A stretch of DNA of 64,000 bases, from the NCBI GenBank assembly GCA_003149635.1, contig QCWI01000007.1, forward strand, positions 179,322 through 243,321, given 5' to 3'. The notes under the pieces were generated by a model. That model searched no databases, was not told where the DNA came from, and saw only the letters and a program-made list of their open reading frames with translations. This stretch comes from Fluviicola sp. XM-24bin1. GTDB lineage: Bacteria; Bacteroidota; Bacteroidia; Flavobacteriales_D; Crocinitomicaceae. The position numbers and the translations under genes are program-made. Below are positions 44,058 to 52,234 of this stretch, one piece after another. How positions within the stretch are numbered: position 1 is the first letter of the stretch; the number at the start of each line of letters is the position of its first letter.

Positions 44058-44642
44058 TTAATTTTTCTTAAAGTAGTCCTCAAAGAAAGGTTGCGCACTT
44101 TCCATGTATTTGTAGAACGCTTGTTCAATTTCGGGTTGCAACATAGCGAAAACATGGGGCGCTTGATGCAGATTGTTTTCGAAGGAAATTCGTCTGGAAA
44201 GCCCGCCAGAAGCACTGCTGAGCCCTCGTAAGTATTGGTATTGATACAGCCAGTCGTATTCTTTCATTTTATCCAACATAAAGAGGAATTCAGGAGCGAA
44301 GCTGTCTTGAAAACCAGGAGGATGTTGATAGAAGGCATCGATGAAATCACGCAATGGGGTATCGTGAAAATTCGACCAGTCTCTTGCCAACAAATGATCA
44401 AAATATAAGTCGACGGCAATTCCGGAGATCTTCGGGAGATACGGATAGAGTTGGTGGAGGAGTTCTTTTACGTCTTCGTGGGTATCAACGTAGTTGTCAA
44501 TAGTTCGATGGAGGTGCGATCCTCGCTGAACAATTTCTGGTAAATGGGACAAATCTTTGCCTTTGATGTAATCGCCTTGCAAGTTGGCGTACATTAGATC
44601 AAGATCGTTGTTTGAGAAATAGAGATGTCCCAGAAAGTTCAT
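44058..44642 (-). CDS. Acyl-carrier-protein phosphodiesterase-like protein (AcpH family)
   Basis: 194 residues from the ATG at 44642; the longer open frame would begin inside the terminator of the preceding gene. The start MNFLGHLYFS, GDYIKGKDLSHLPEIVQRGSHLHRTIDNYVDTH and GIAVDLYFDHLLARDW are AcpH family features, with the His and Asp residues of an HD-like metal site. AcpH removes 4'-phosphopantetheine from ACP in E. coli; in Bacteroidota this activity is inferred. No signal peptide. Confidence 0.88.
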   Translation of the reverse strand: MNFLGHLYFSNNDLDLMYANLQGDYIKGKDLSHLPEIVQRGSHLHRTIDNYVDTHEDVKELLHQLYPYLPKISGIAVDLYFDHLLARDWSNFHDTPLRDFIDAFYQHPPGFQDSFAPEFLFMLDKMKEYDWLYQYQYLRGLSSASGGLSRRISFENNLHQAPHVFAMLQPEIEQAFYKYMESAQPFFEDYFKKN

Positions 44643-44653
44643 GGAACAATATG

Positions 44654-44690
44654 CAAAAAAAAATCCCGACACTTGAATGATGTCGGGATT
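44654..44690 (-). terminator. Terminator of the DUF2795 gene
   Basis: AATCCCGACA / TGTCGGGATT, a 10-bp perfect stem with a 9-nt loop, followed on the minus strand by eight T. Its right arm ends just after the stop codon of the 73-residue gene. Confidence 0.92.
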
Positions 44691-44693
44691 TGC

Positions 44694-44915
44694 TTAGTAC
44701 TCATCTTCGTTGAAGAGAAAATCTTCACGAGAAGGATAATCGGGCCAAATTTCCTCAATGCTCTCATACACTTCACCTTCATCTTCCAAAGCTTGAAGGT
44801 TTTCCACCACCTCAAGAGGGGCACCAGTTCGGATGGCGAAATCGATTAACTCATCTTTCGCTGCCGGCCAAGGTGCATCTTCCAAGTAGGATGCTAATTC
44901 TAATGTCCAGTACAT
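44694..44915 (-). CDS. DUF2795-type small protein
   Basis: 73 residues, very acidic. The sequence (MYWTLELASYLEDAPWPA, IDFAIRTGAPLEVVENLQ, IEEIWPDYPSREDFLFNEDEY) matches a very conserved Bacteroidota family of unknown function. It has its own strong terminator. Such strict conservation of a small soluble protein suggests a core cellular role, but nothing further can be said. Confidence 0.85.
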   Translation of the reverse strand: MYWTLELASYLEDAPWPAAKDELIDFAIRTGAPLEVVENLQALEDEGEVYESIEEIWPDYPSREDFLFNEDEY

Positions 44916-45067
44916 ACCTCCTTAATTTCTTGTTGTTTCGGCAAAAGTAATTTTAATTCCGATAAATGCAAATGAAAGCAGAAAAACTTTATTTATACTC
45001 AATCTAAATACATTGTAAAGCGTGGATATAGTCGTCGGATGGACTACAGAAGCCCATGGCATATTCA

Positions 45068-45137
45068 ACCACGAAGGCGCAAAGGGCAAGGGACAACTGT
45101 AAAATGGAAGTGCACAAGAATCAAACAAGTTTGATTC
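45068..45137. repeat. GCAAAGG-type element with palindrome, copy A
   Basis: A 24-nt box (45068-45091, ACCACGAAGGCGCAAAG...) is followed by AAGTGCACAAGA (45108-45119) and a palindrome with perfect 9-bp arms GAATCAAAC / GTTTGATTC (45118-45126 / 45129-45137). Confidence 0.7.
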
Positions 45138-45143
45138 AGTTAA

Positions 45144-45695
45144 TTACTTCATTCTTGGTACCCAAGGAATTTCTTCGGCGTTTAACTCTTTGGTTAACGC
45201 TCTGGAAAGTACAAATAGGTAATCGCTTAGGCGATTTAAGTATCGCAATAGCAAAGGATCAATTTCGGCAGTTGCGGATAGATCGACGGTGATTCTTTCA
45301 GCTCTTCTGCAAACGCATCGCGCGATGTGGGTATGGGATACGGATGGATGTCCCCCAGGAAGTACGAAACTTTTCATTGGTTCCAATCCACTTTCCATAT
45401 CATCAATCCATTGTTCTAGATTTTCTACATCTGTTTCAAACAACGTTGGCAATTCCATCTTTGTTCCATTTTCATCGACTGCAAGCAGTGATCCCATCGT
45501 AAAGAGGCGATCTTGAATCTCCAACAGTCTATCTTTGTGCTTTGCTTGAATTTCTTGATCGCGCAGTAATCCCACGTAAGAATTCAATTCATCTACAGTT
45601 CCGTACGCCTCAATTCTCAAGGAACTCTTTGGAACACGCGTTCCTCCAATTAATTGGGTAGTTCCTTTATCTCCCTTCTTTGTATATACTTTCAT
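45144..45695 (-). CDS. PduO-type cob(I)alamin adenosyltransferase
   Basis: 183 residues. The ATP-binding start VYTKKGDKGTTQLIGGTRVPK, the EAYGTVDELNSYVGLLR helix and the ARCVCRRAERITVDLS...LLRYLNRLSDYLFVLSR segment define the PduO family, which transfers 5'-deoxyadenosyl to cob(I)alamin to make coenzyme B12. It is the last gene of a tightly packed ispH-cyclase-adenosyltransferase operon, overlapping the cyclase gene by 4 bp. No B12 synthesis or mutase genes are nearby. Confidence 0.94.
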   Translation of the reverse strand: MKVYTKKGDKGTTQLIGGTRVPKSSLRIEAYGTVDELNSYVGLLRDQEIQAKHKDRLLEIQDRLFTMGSLLAVDENGTKMELPTLFETDVENLEQWIDDMESGLEPMKSFVLPGGHPSVSHTHIARCVCRRAERITVDLSATAEIDPLLLRYLNRLSDYLFVLSRALTKELNAEEIPWVPRMK

Positions 45696-47389
45696 GATGT
45701 TGTTGAAATCATTTTAGTTCTTCGCTCGCGCAATTCATTAATGCGTGCATTCTTTCCTTGCAATCGAATGTTGTTCGCTGATTCCGTGTAGAAAATGTGG
45801 TGTTTGTCTAGGTACTCCAATTGGAAATCGATCCACTCAAGATCATTAAAAGAAGAGCCGTAATCTGCCATTTCCTTGCGGAGTTTCTTGGCAATGTCGT
45901 GATAGTCCGGTCTTCCCAAGTAATCGTGATCTGCATCACACATTATTTTTTCCAATTGCGTTTCCGGTTCGATATCATGGCGGGTACTCATGATAACCTT
46001 TCGGATAATAGAAATCTGGAAATCCGTGTATCCAAACGATGGAAGTGTTGCGGCTGCGATATTCGCACCGTATTCTTCGTTGTCTTTGTATTGCTGGATG
46101 AATCCTGCATCATGAAACAAAGCGGCTGTTCGAATCAAATAGGTTTCTTCCTTGGTCAATCCTTCCAGTTTCGCGTAACGAATCGCTGCTTTTTCCACAT
46201 TCAGTGTATGCGGTAAATCATGATAGGTAATATCTTCCGGCAACAACGATTTCAATCTGTTCAGAATGTGTTCGCGCATTTGATGGAAGTCCATCGATGG
46301 CAAATCACAAATGCTTCTCAGCAGGCTGTTGGCGAATACGCCTTCTTCACGCAAAGAATATTGTGGATATAATTTTTCCAGATAGAACATATCGATAGAT
46401 CCACCGCGCTTGTGAATTTCAATAGGCCCACGAGCTGTGGCTTCCATGTATTTTGAGACTTGCTCCTGAATGGAAGAAGTGATGGTAATATGTCCTTTCT
46501 TTGACGCTGCCTCGGCACGTGCGGCAATGTTTACAGTATCTCCCCAAACGTCGAAACTAAACTTGGAAGAACCGATAATCCCCGCTACGAGTGGCCCCAT
46601 GTGTAATCCGATGCGGATGTCCCAATATTCTCGGTTCATCGCTCTAGCCAAATCGCGTTCTTTCATCATGAATTCGCGAATCTCAAGCGCCGCCAAACAT
46701 GCGCGAACGGCCGATTTTGGTTTGTTTTCTGTTACCCCGGATAACGCCATGTACGCGTCTCCCATCGTTTTAATCTTCTCCAAGTTATACTTGGTAATGA
46801 TTTCATCAAAACGCGTGAAATACTTCTCTAATCGTTGGAGCAGGCGCAGGGGCTTTTGCTTCTTCGCTTTAAGTGAGAAATCCACAAAATCTGTAAAGAG
46901 AACCACCCCGTTATCGACTCTCTTTGGAGAGAACTTACTGTTATTTCCAAGTTCATCAAGAATGGTTTCGGGGAAGATGTTATTCAGCAATTGACCGATC
47001 CGCTGGTCTTTGAAGAACATCGACTTGAAGACTTCAATTTTAGATCGAACAAGGTTCGGGCTGAATGGATAAACGATATGATCTACTGCTCCTTCATTAA
47101 TTCCGCGCACCAATCGCAATCCCTGCTGATCTTCACGGGTTATCAGAATGATGTAATTGTTCTTAAAAATACTGTTGTCACGGATCATTTGGAACTGAGA
47201 AGCTCCGTCAGAAACCTGATTGATATCCACTAAAAAGATCCCGATTTCTCTCTTTTCTAGAAGCGGGATTGCTTTTTTTAATGTGTTCACAATCAAAACA
47301 TTATTCCCTCCGCCCGCAAGGATTTCTTTCAACCCATTTTGTATAATTGGGTCGGGTTCAATAATCAGTATGTTTATAAAGCGCTCCAT
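45692..47389 (-). CDS. REC - class III adenylate cyclase - HD domain protein
   Basis: 565 residues, three domains. Residues 1-125 are a receiver domain with Asp55 (FLVDI) and Glu11/Asp13, but the conserved switch Lys is replaced by Tyr107 in VYPFS, so phosphorylation switching may be impaired. Residues 158-335 form a class III cyclase: metal ligands Asp167 (LFTDF) and Asp211 (KTMGDAYMA), purine-selecting Lys207 and Asp280 (ATP-type), and Asn287/Arg291 (GDTVNIAAR). Residues 385-520 form an HD phosphohydrolase-like domain with His394 and His426-Asp427. It predicts cAMP synthesis under REC/HD control. It shares one base with the ispH stop and overlaps the adenosyltransferase by 4 bp. Confidence 0.92.
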   Translation of the reverse strand: MERFINILIIEPDPIIQNGLKEILAGGGNNVLIVNTLKKAIPLLEKREIGIFLVDINQVSDGASQFQMIRDNSIFKNNYIILITREDQQGLRLVRGINEGAVDHIVYPFSPNLVRSKIEVFKSMFFKDQRIGQLLNNIFPETILDELGNNSKFSPKRVDNGVVLFTDFVDFSLKAKKQKPLRLLQRLEKYFTRFDEIITKYNLEKIKTMGDAYMALSGVTENKPKSAVRACLAALEIREFMMKERDLARAMNREYWDIRIGLHMGPLVAGIIGSSKFSFDVWGDTVNIAARAEAASKKGHITITSSIQEQVSKYMEATARGPIEIHKRGGSIDMFYLEKLYPQYSLREEGVFANSLLRSICDLPSMDFHQMREHILNRLKSLLPEDITYHDLPHTLNVEKAAIRYAKLEGLTKEETYLIRTAALFHDAGFIQQYKDNEEYGANIAAATLPSFGYTDFQISIIRKVIMSTRHDIEPETQLEKIMCDADHDYLGRPDYHDIAKKLRKEMADYGSSFNDLEWIDFQLEYLDKHHIFYTESANNIRLQGKNARINELRERRTKMISTTS

Positions 47390-48600
47390 TAAATACGAAC
47401 GTCGTCAATTGTTAAGGGCGATTCCATTAAGTTAAGAATCTTTTGAATAACACTATCGACAGTTGCATCCGGACAACTCGCTCCCGACGTAATTATGATT
47501 CGAACGTGCTCTTTCGACGGGATAAACGACGTATTTGTATTTATATTTTTCTGATGGATGTCAAAAGATTTTACTGAGTCTTTATCAAGGATCTCATCGC
47601 TATCTTTAATGAAGAAAGTCGGGAACTTTTCCTCCAACAATTCCACCAAATGAGAGGTGTTGCTACTGTTGTATCCCCCGACGACCACGGCCATATCCGC
47701 TTCTTGTTCTAAAAGTGATAAAGTCGCTGATTGATTATCATTCGTGGCATAGCACAAGGTATCTCGCGTATCTGCAAAATGTTGTTTTAGATCTTCTTCT
47801 CCATATTTTTCCAACATGGTTTGCTTCAAGAAGTCAGCTATTTCTTGGGTCTCTGAGGCGAGCATGGTTGTTTGATTCACCACACCAATGCGATCCAAAT
47901 GTTTGTCCGGATCGAAACCTTTGGAAACTCTACCTTCAAATTTTTCCAACAACGCTGCAGCATCAATCTTTCCAAGAATGAAATCTGCTACGTGTTGTGT
48001 TTCGGCAAGATCCAGAACAATGAGAGAAGGTGCAGTTTCCTTACTGTGAGAGAAGGTAGCCTTCGTTTCTTCGTGCTTGTGCTTTCCGTGGATGATAATG
48101 GTGTGGTCGTCAGAACCGAGTTTCGCAGATCGATTCCAAACTTTCTCTACAAACGGACACGTTGTGTTGTAGGTCTGAACATCAATTCCTTTGGACTCTA
48201 GCAATTCTTTAGTCTCCACTGTGGTGCCGAAAGCCGGGATGATAACAATGTCCTCGGAGGTTACTTCGTCCCACGGAATTAATTGATTTCCTTCCGTGTC
48301 TTGAATAAAGCGTAAGCCTTGATCGATCAGATCGGCATTTACGGTAGGGTTGTGAATCATCTCGCTTAAGAGGTAGATGTTCTTACCCTGATTTTCATTA
48401 ATTGCCTTGTATGATTTCTCAATTGCATTTTCCACTCCGTAGCAGAATCCGAAGTGGCGGCTGATAATGAAAGAAACATTTCCGAAGTCAAGTGTTGATG
48501 GCGAGAAGTCCTTTTTCCGTGGATCCTCTAACTTCCGTGCCGCCTTCACTTTACTGATAATAGGTGATTTGTAGCGTTCGGGAATGTCAAATTTCTTCAT
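47389..48600 (-). CDS. ispH: 4-hydroxy-3-methylbut-2-enyl diphosphate reductase (long form)
   Basis: 403 residues, about 100 more than the E. coli type, in line with the long IspH of Bacteroidota. IspH makes IPP and DMAPP in the last step of the MEP pathway using a [4Fe-4S] cluster. The three cluster cysteines are visible: Cys53 in HFGFCYGVENA, the Cys of NTTCPFVEKVWN, and the Cys of TSGASCPDATVDSVI. The conserved MIHNPTVNADL and VVGGYNSSNTSHLVEL segments are also present. First gene of the operon with the cyclase; the stop shares a base with the next start. Confidence 0.95.
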   Translation of the reverse strand: MKKFDIPERYKSPIISKVKAARKLEDPRKKDFSPSTLDFGNVSFIISRHFGFCYGVENAIEKSYKAINENQGKNIYLLSEMIHNPTVNADLIDQGLRFIQDTEGNQLIPWDEVTSEDIVIIPAFGTTVETKELLESKGIDVQTYNTTCPFVEKVWNRSAKLGSDDHTIIIHGKHKHEETKATFSHSKETAPSLIVLDLAETQHVADFILGKIDAAALLEKFEGRVSKGFDPDKHLDRIGVVNQTTMLASETQEIADFLKQTMLEKYGEEDLKQHFADTRDTLCYATNDNQSATLSLLEQEADMAVVVGGYNSSNTSHLVELLEEKFPTFFIKDSDEILDKDSVKSFDIHQKNINTNTSFIPSKEHVRIIITSGASCPDATVDSVIQKILNLMESPLTIDDVRI

Positions 48601-48771
48601 AAACCAAAGGTATCAAAAAAGTTATGTCGGCGGAGGTTTTTAGTTTTTATTGTATCGGCCAAGAACTTCCAGTTGTGTGATTCCTATTTGAACGCCTAAA
48701 ACGCGCCTTAGGCAAGAAGAACTTCTTCAAATAAATAGAAATCTGGGTAGGTAGCCGTTTGGTTATTGCGA

Positions 48772-48843
48772 CCACAAAGGCACAAAGGGCACAATTGATT
48801 TTATCGGTGTTAAGTGCACAAGACGACCTCTTCGAGATCGTCA
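48772..48843. repeat. GCAAAGG-type element with palindrome, copy B
   Basis: A 24-nt box (48772-48795, ACCACAAAGGCACAAAG...) is followed by AAGTGCACAAGA (48813-48824, identical to copy A) and a palindrome GACGACCTC / GAGATCGTC (8 of 9 pairs, 3-nt loop) at 48823-48843. Confidence 0.7.
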
Positions 48844-48852
48844 GGGGGATTT

Positions 48853-48895
48853 CCACAAAAAAGTCCGGCACTTCGAGAACCTCAGTGCCGGACTT
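48853..48895 (-). terminator. Terminator of the MuiA-like gene, conserved loop copy 3
   Basis: A perfect 12-bp stem (48861-48872 / 48884-48895, AAGTCCGGCACT) encloses the 11-nt loop TCGAGAACCTC; on the minus strand it is followed by TTTTTTGTGG. Confidence 0.92.
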
Positions 48896-48923
48896 TATCT
48901 TAATTAAAAGGATCAATTATTAA

Positions 48924-50624
48924 TTAATATGCATTGACGACATTTTTATCCTTGTCGTATTTGACTTCATAAATGAACTCCAGATCCTTGCTGGTTTTCG
49001 GTTTCAGATTCACTTTCCATTCGATCATACCTGTTCGCTTGTTCAAAGTTCCTTTAGAAAGTTCTGTGGCTGTGATTTCAATCTCAGTGTTGGTTGTCAC
49101 CGGAATTTGATCTTGTACCACCAATTCAATCGACTTCGATTTCAAGTTCTTCACTTCAATAGAGTACGCGTAGGTTTTTACCATTTTGGTTCCAACCACT
49201 TTTTCTTTTGTATCGCGCTCTAACAAAGTACGTTTCACAATGATGTTCGGATCTTTCCCAAGACTTAAGTGCATGGTATCCTCCATAGATGTTGGATCTA
49301 AGTATGTTTCCCCCATGTACGTTCCATCGAAGTAGATATTCGCAGTCGCCGGAACCAATTGCAATTCATCCATTTTAGTCAATTCAGCAACGAGATAAGC
49401 GGATTTGTCATGCTTCGGAACCGTGTAATAACGGTAGTTGGCATCGATATCGATGTTTTTCACCAATACCATGTGCTGTTCATTGTTCGACTTGATGGTG
49501 TAAGGTAAATCGATTACGAATTCAGCGGAGATCACATAATCAATTGTTTGTGTGAACTGGTATGAATACGCGGCCTCAGCATTCACGGCGTTGTTGAGCG
49601 TTACCGTATTCCCAGAAGTAAATCCAAGACTCTCGGCCTTTTTATACATGCCCGGTTGTCCAGAACGAGTGTCCGCTGCTTCATTGTCCTGAGATCTCAC
49701 TTGATACGCGCGGTAGTCAACGTACCAAGGATGCAATTCTGGCTTCGTCTTGTTTTGATACGGATTGTTCGTAGAGATAGTCAAAGGTACCTCAGTCCAA
49801 TCTACACCTGTGTTTTGATACACTTGTGCTTTGTAGTTCAAGTTCACGTTGTTATTCGAGATTTCACTGCGAAGGTCATAGATAGGAGTCCATCCAGCGT
49901 TGCCAACCAAATAGGAGATTTTTAAATTTCCTTTTACGTATGTATCGGTTTTCATTGTAATTACCACGCGAGGTATTGGCCCTTTTGGCTTGCCGTCCAA
50001 ATCATTGCTTTCCTGGTAGTTGCGAAGATCTTGTAATCGTTCATTCATCCCTTTTCGTTCACGTGTCAGGCGATCTCTTTTACGGTTCAAGGATTGAAGT
50101 TCCTTGTTGAGCGACATCATCTTCTCTGTATAGTATTCGATCGCTGTTTTCAATAGAGGGATGGAGTCGTTTACTTTTCCTTGGCCACGCATGGCGCCAT
50201 TATTCTTTAGAATATTTTTGGTGGCATTTAGTACGTCAATTTCATCTTGATAAGTCTGGATATCGTAATTGATATTCAGAATTGAATCTTCCAAACGTGT
50301 GATTTGCTGACGAATTTTCAATGGCAATCCTGTTAACGGTGTTACTTCCGGTTGAGGGTAATGTACGTTGTATTTGGTATCAAGAATAATGGAGTTACCC
50401 GTTGCTTTGACTTGCAAGCTTTTGGGATCGATTCTAGGACTAATGCCTTCAATAATGACTTGGGTTACGCCCTTGTTGACTGCATAAGAAGCAGTTCTAT
50501 ACACTTGAGCACCTTGAGAGTACACCGTAACTTTAGAAATTTTGGATTCAACGATTTTGTCGTCGTTGGCGTAAATGTTCGCAGCGATGAACAGCAAACA
50601 GATCAATGAAACAATTTTTTTCAT
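48924..50624 (-). CDS. MuiA-like protein, DUF4140/DUF4139 domains
   Basis: 566 residues with a signal peptide (MKKIVSLICLLFIAANIYA). Residues about 28-125 form DUF4140 (KISKVTVYSQGAQVYRTASYAV.KGVTQVIIEGIS), residues about 105-215 a long charged coiled coil, and residues 220-566 DUF4139 (YLVGNAGWTPIYDLR, VEVKNLKSKSIELVVQDQIPVTTNTEI, MIEWKVNLKPKTSKDLEFIYEVKYD). The family was named from a mucoidy inhibitor A report; function is unknown, expected envelope location. Long leader upstream of the ATG (about 290 bp to the peroxidase pseudogene) with no clear feature. Confidence 0.88.
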   Translation of the reverse strand: MKKIVSLICLLFIAANIYANDDKIVESKISKVTVYSQGAQVYRTASYAVNKGVTQVIIEGISPRIDPKSLQVKATGNSIILDTKYNVHYPQPEVTPLTGLPLKIRQQITRLEDSILNINYDIQTYQDEIDVLNATKNILKNNGAMRGQGKVNDSIPLLKTAIEYYTEKMMSLNKELQSLNRKRDRLTRERKGMNERLQDLRNYQESNDLDGKPKGPIPRVVITMKTDTYVKGNLKISYLVGNAGWTPIYDLRSEISNNNVNLNYKAQVYQNTGVDWTEVPLTISTNNPYQNKTKPELHPWYVDYRAYQVRSQDNEAADTRSGQPGMYKKAESLGFTSGNTVTLNNAVNAEAAYSYQFTQTIDYVISAEFVIDLPYTIKSNNEQHMVLVKNIDIDANYRYYTVPKHDKSAYLVAELTKMDELQLVPATANIYFDGTYMGETYLDPTSMEDTMHLSLGKDPNIIVKRTLLERDTKEKVVGTKMVKTYAYSIEVKNLKSKSIELVVQDQIPVTTNTEIEITATELSKGTLNKRTGMIEWKVNLKPKTSKDLEFIYEVKYDKDKNVVNAY

Positions 50625-50918
50625 GACTTTTTAGGTTGATGATTTTTAATTCTGGCCTGCTTGCCATTGTGCAGATTGGGCGAAGCGAGGACGGTCAATT
50701 TGTTGATATACTTACTCATTCGAGACTAAGTACAACCGTTTTGAAGAAGGGTTCAAACGCAGCGATAAAAAGTTTGGAAAAAATAAAATAACTATGCATG
50801 CACAATTAATTAAAAGTCTACTCGTTTGATCGAGTAACAGTTCTTCTTTTCGCTTGAGCTCTCCACTGAAGCGCAAAGGATTGCTGAGAAACAACTCTTA
50901 ACGCAAACCTTATTTCTC

Positions 50919-52011
50919 ATGAACGCGCGACTCTTTCTCCTGGCGCTGTCCACAGTATTCGTACTGGCCTCATATAAAAAAGACGGCATGGTACAGCAAG
51001 ACACAACCCCATTATGATTGAACAAAGTACCGGATTTCCGGCTCCGAATATTCCGGCCGATAATCCCATTACCGAAGCACGAAGTCAATTGGGGAGAAAA
51101 TTATTCTAGGACAAATTATTATCCTCAGATCAAACGATCAGCTTTGCAAGCTGTCATGTTCAAAGCGACGGATTCGCGGATGCCAATCAATTTTCCATTG
51201 GTTTAGGTGGTGCACAAGGCGGACGACAAGGGATGGGGATCTTCAATTTAGCATGACATAACGGAGGATTCTTCTGGGATGGACGTGCGACCATGCTTCG
51301 CGAACAAGCTGTCGGGCCGATTGAGAATCCTTTGGAAATGAATGAGACCTTGAGCAATGTGGTGTCGAAACTTTCGAATTCCAATGAGTACCCAGCTCTG
51401 TTTGCTGCGGCATTTGGTGACGAAAATATATCCTCAGATCGCATTGGTTTGGCACTGGAAAACTTCATGCTTACCATTGTTTCTAATGATAGTAAGTACG
51501 ATCAATGGTTGGCGGGTAATGTAGCTTTGACCGAGAGCGAAGAGCGGGGAAGACGCTTGTTTTTCGGAATCCGGCCGAATAATATGGGCGGCCCAGGTGG
51601 CGGTGGCCCTCAAGCGCGTGCGAATTGTGTGCAATGTCACGGAGGAGCCAATTTCGACAGTCCTCAGTTTTTCAACATAGGATTGGATAATGATGCGAAT
51701 ATTTCCGACAATGGAAGGGAAGGAGTGACTGGCCCCCCTGCTGATCGGGGTAGGTTCAAAACAACGTCGCTTCGCAATATTGCGGTGACGGGGCCCTACA
51801 TGCACGACGGAAGATTCTCCTCTTTAGAGCAAGTATTTCAATTCTACAATAACGGAGTGAACAATTCGAATACCTTGGCCCCAAAATTACAAAAAGCTAC
51901 TCAGAATGGAATGGGATTGTCGGCGCGAGATCGTCAGGATATCATCGCGTTTTGAATACACTAACTGATCCAACTTATTTGAATAACCCCGATTATTCGG
52001 ATCCGAATTAA
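50919..52011 (+). pseudogene. Di-heme cytochrome c peroxidase (MauG/CcpA type), degraded
   Basis: Reading with corrections gives a lipoprotein di-heme peroxidase. Lesions: the lipobox Cys is Tyr (VLASYKKD); the frame shifts near 51010; TAG at 51107-51109 interrupts GRKLF.DKLLSSDQT; the first heme motif CASCH is FASCH, losing its first Cys; TGA at 51254-51256 replaces the Trp-like position before HNGGFFWDGR; and one T is missing near 51953, so that the tail LNTLTDPTYLNNPDYSDPN ends at 52009-52011. The second heme site CVQCH and the late TGPYMHDGRFSSLEQV remain. The last open segment (51293-51955) is 220 residues. No function expected. Confidence 0.88.
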
Positions 52012-52025
52012 ATGTTTAATGAAAT

Positions 52026-52050
52026 GTGCACTTCGAGCGCCTCAGTGTAC
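52026..52050. repeat. Conserved-loop hairpin, copy 4
   Basis: GTGCACT (52026-52032) and AGTGTAC (52044-52050) form a 7-bp stem (one G-T) around the 11-nt loop TCGAGCGCCTC. Confidence 0.7.
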
Positions 52051-52080
52051 AATTCTATCTAAAATGTTTGGTGGGAAAAG

Positions 52081-52134
52081 CAAGGACATTATTACCGACG
52101 TGTTGCTGCGAGGTATGGTGTCCTTGTTTTGTTT
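52081..52134 (+). terminator. Possible terminator after the peroxidase pseudogene
   Basis: CAAGGACA (52081-52088) and TGTCCTTG (52119-52126) form an 8-bp stem with a 30-nt loop and a T-rich tail. Confidence 0.5.
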
Positions 52135-52234
52135 TTTCGGATAGCTTACATTACTGCAATTCTAGAATTAAGTAATTCGAGAAATGTCTAACAACCAGGG
52201 TAACTATTGCAAATAAAACTAATTGAATTATTGA

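Larger units (their letters stand above)
48601..48923. other. 323-bp intergenic region between ispH and the MuiA-like gene
   Basis: No gene recognised. Holds an AAGAAG/CTTCTT hairpin near 48716-48731, a GCAAAGG-type element (48772-48843) and the terminator of the MuiA-like gene (48853-48895). Confidence 0.8.

Noticed and set aside
50712..51088. Minus-strand frames opposite the peroxidase pseudogene
   Set aside because: No recognisable family, overlapping each other in different frames; the plus strand clearly carries a decayed peroxidase.
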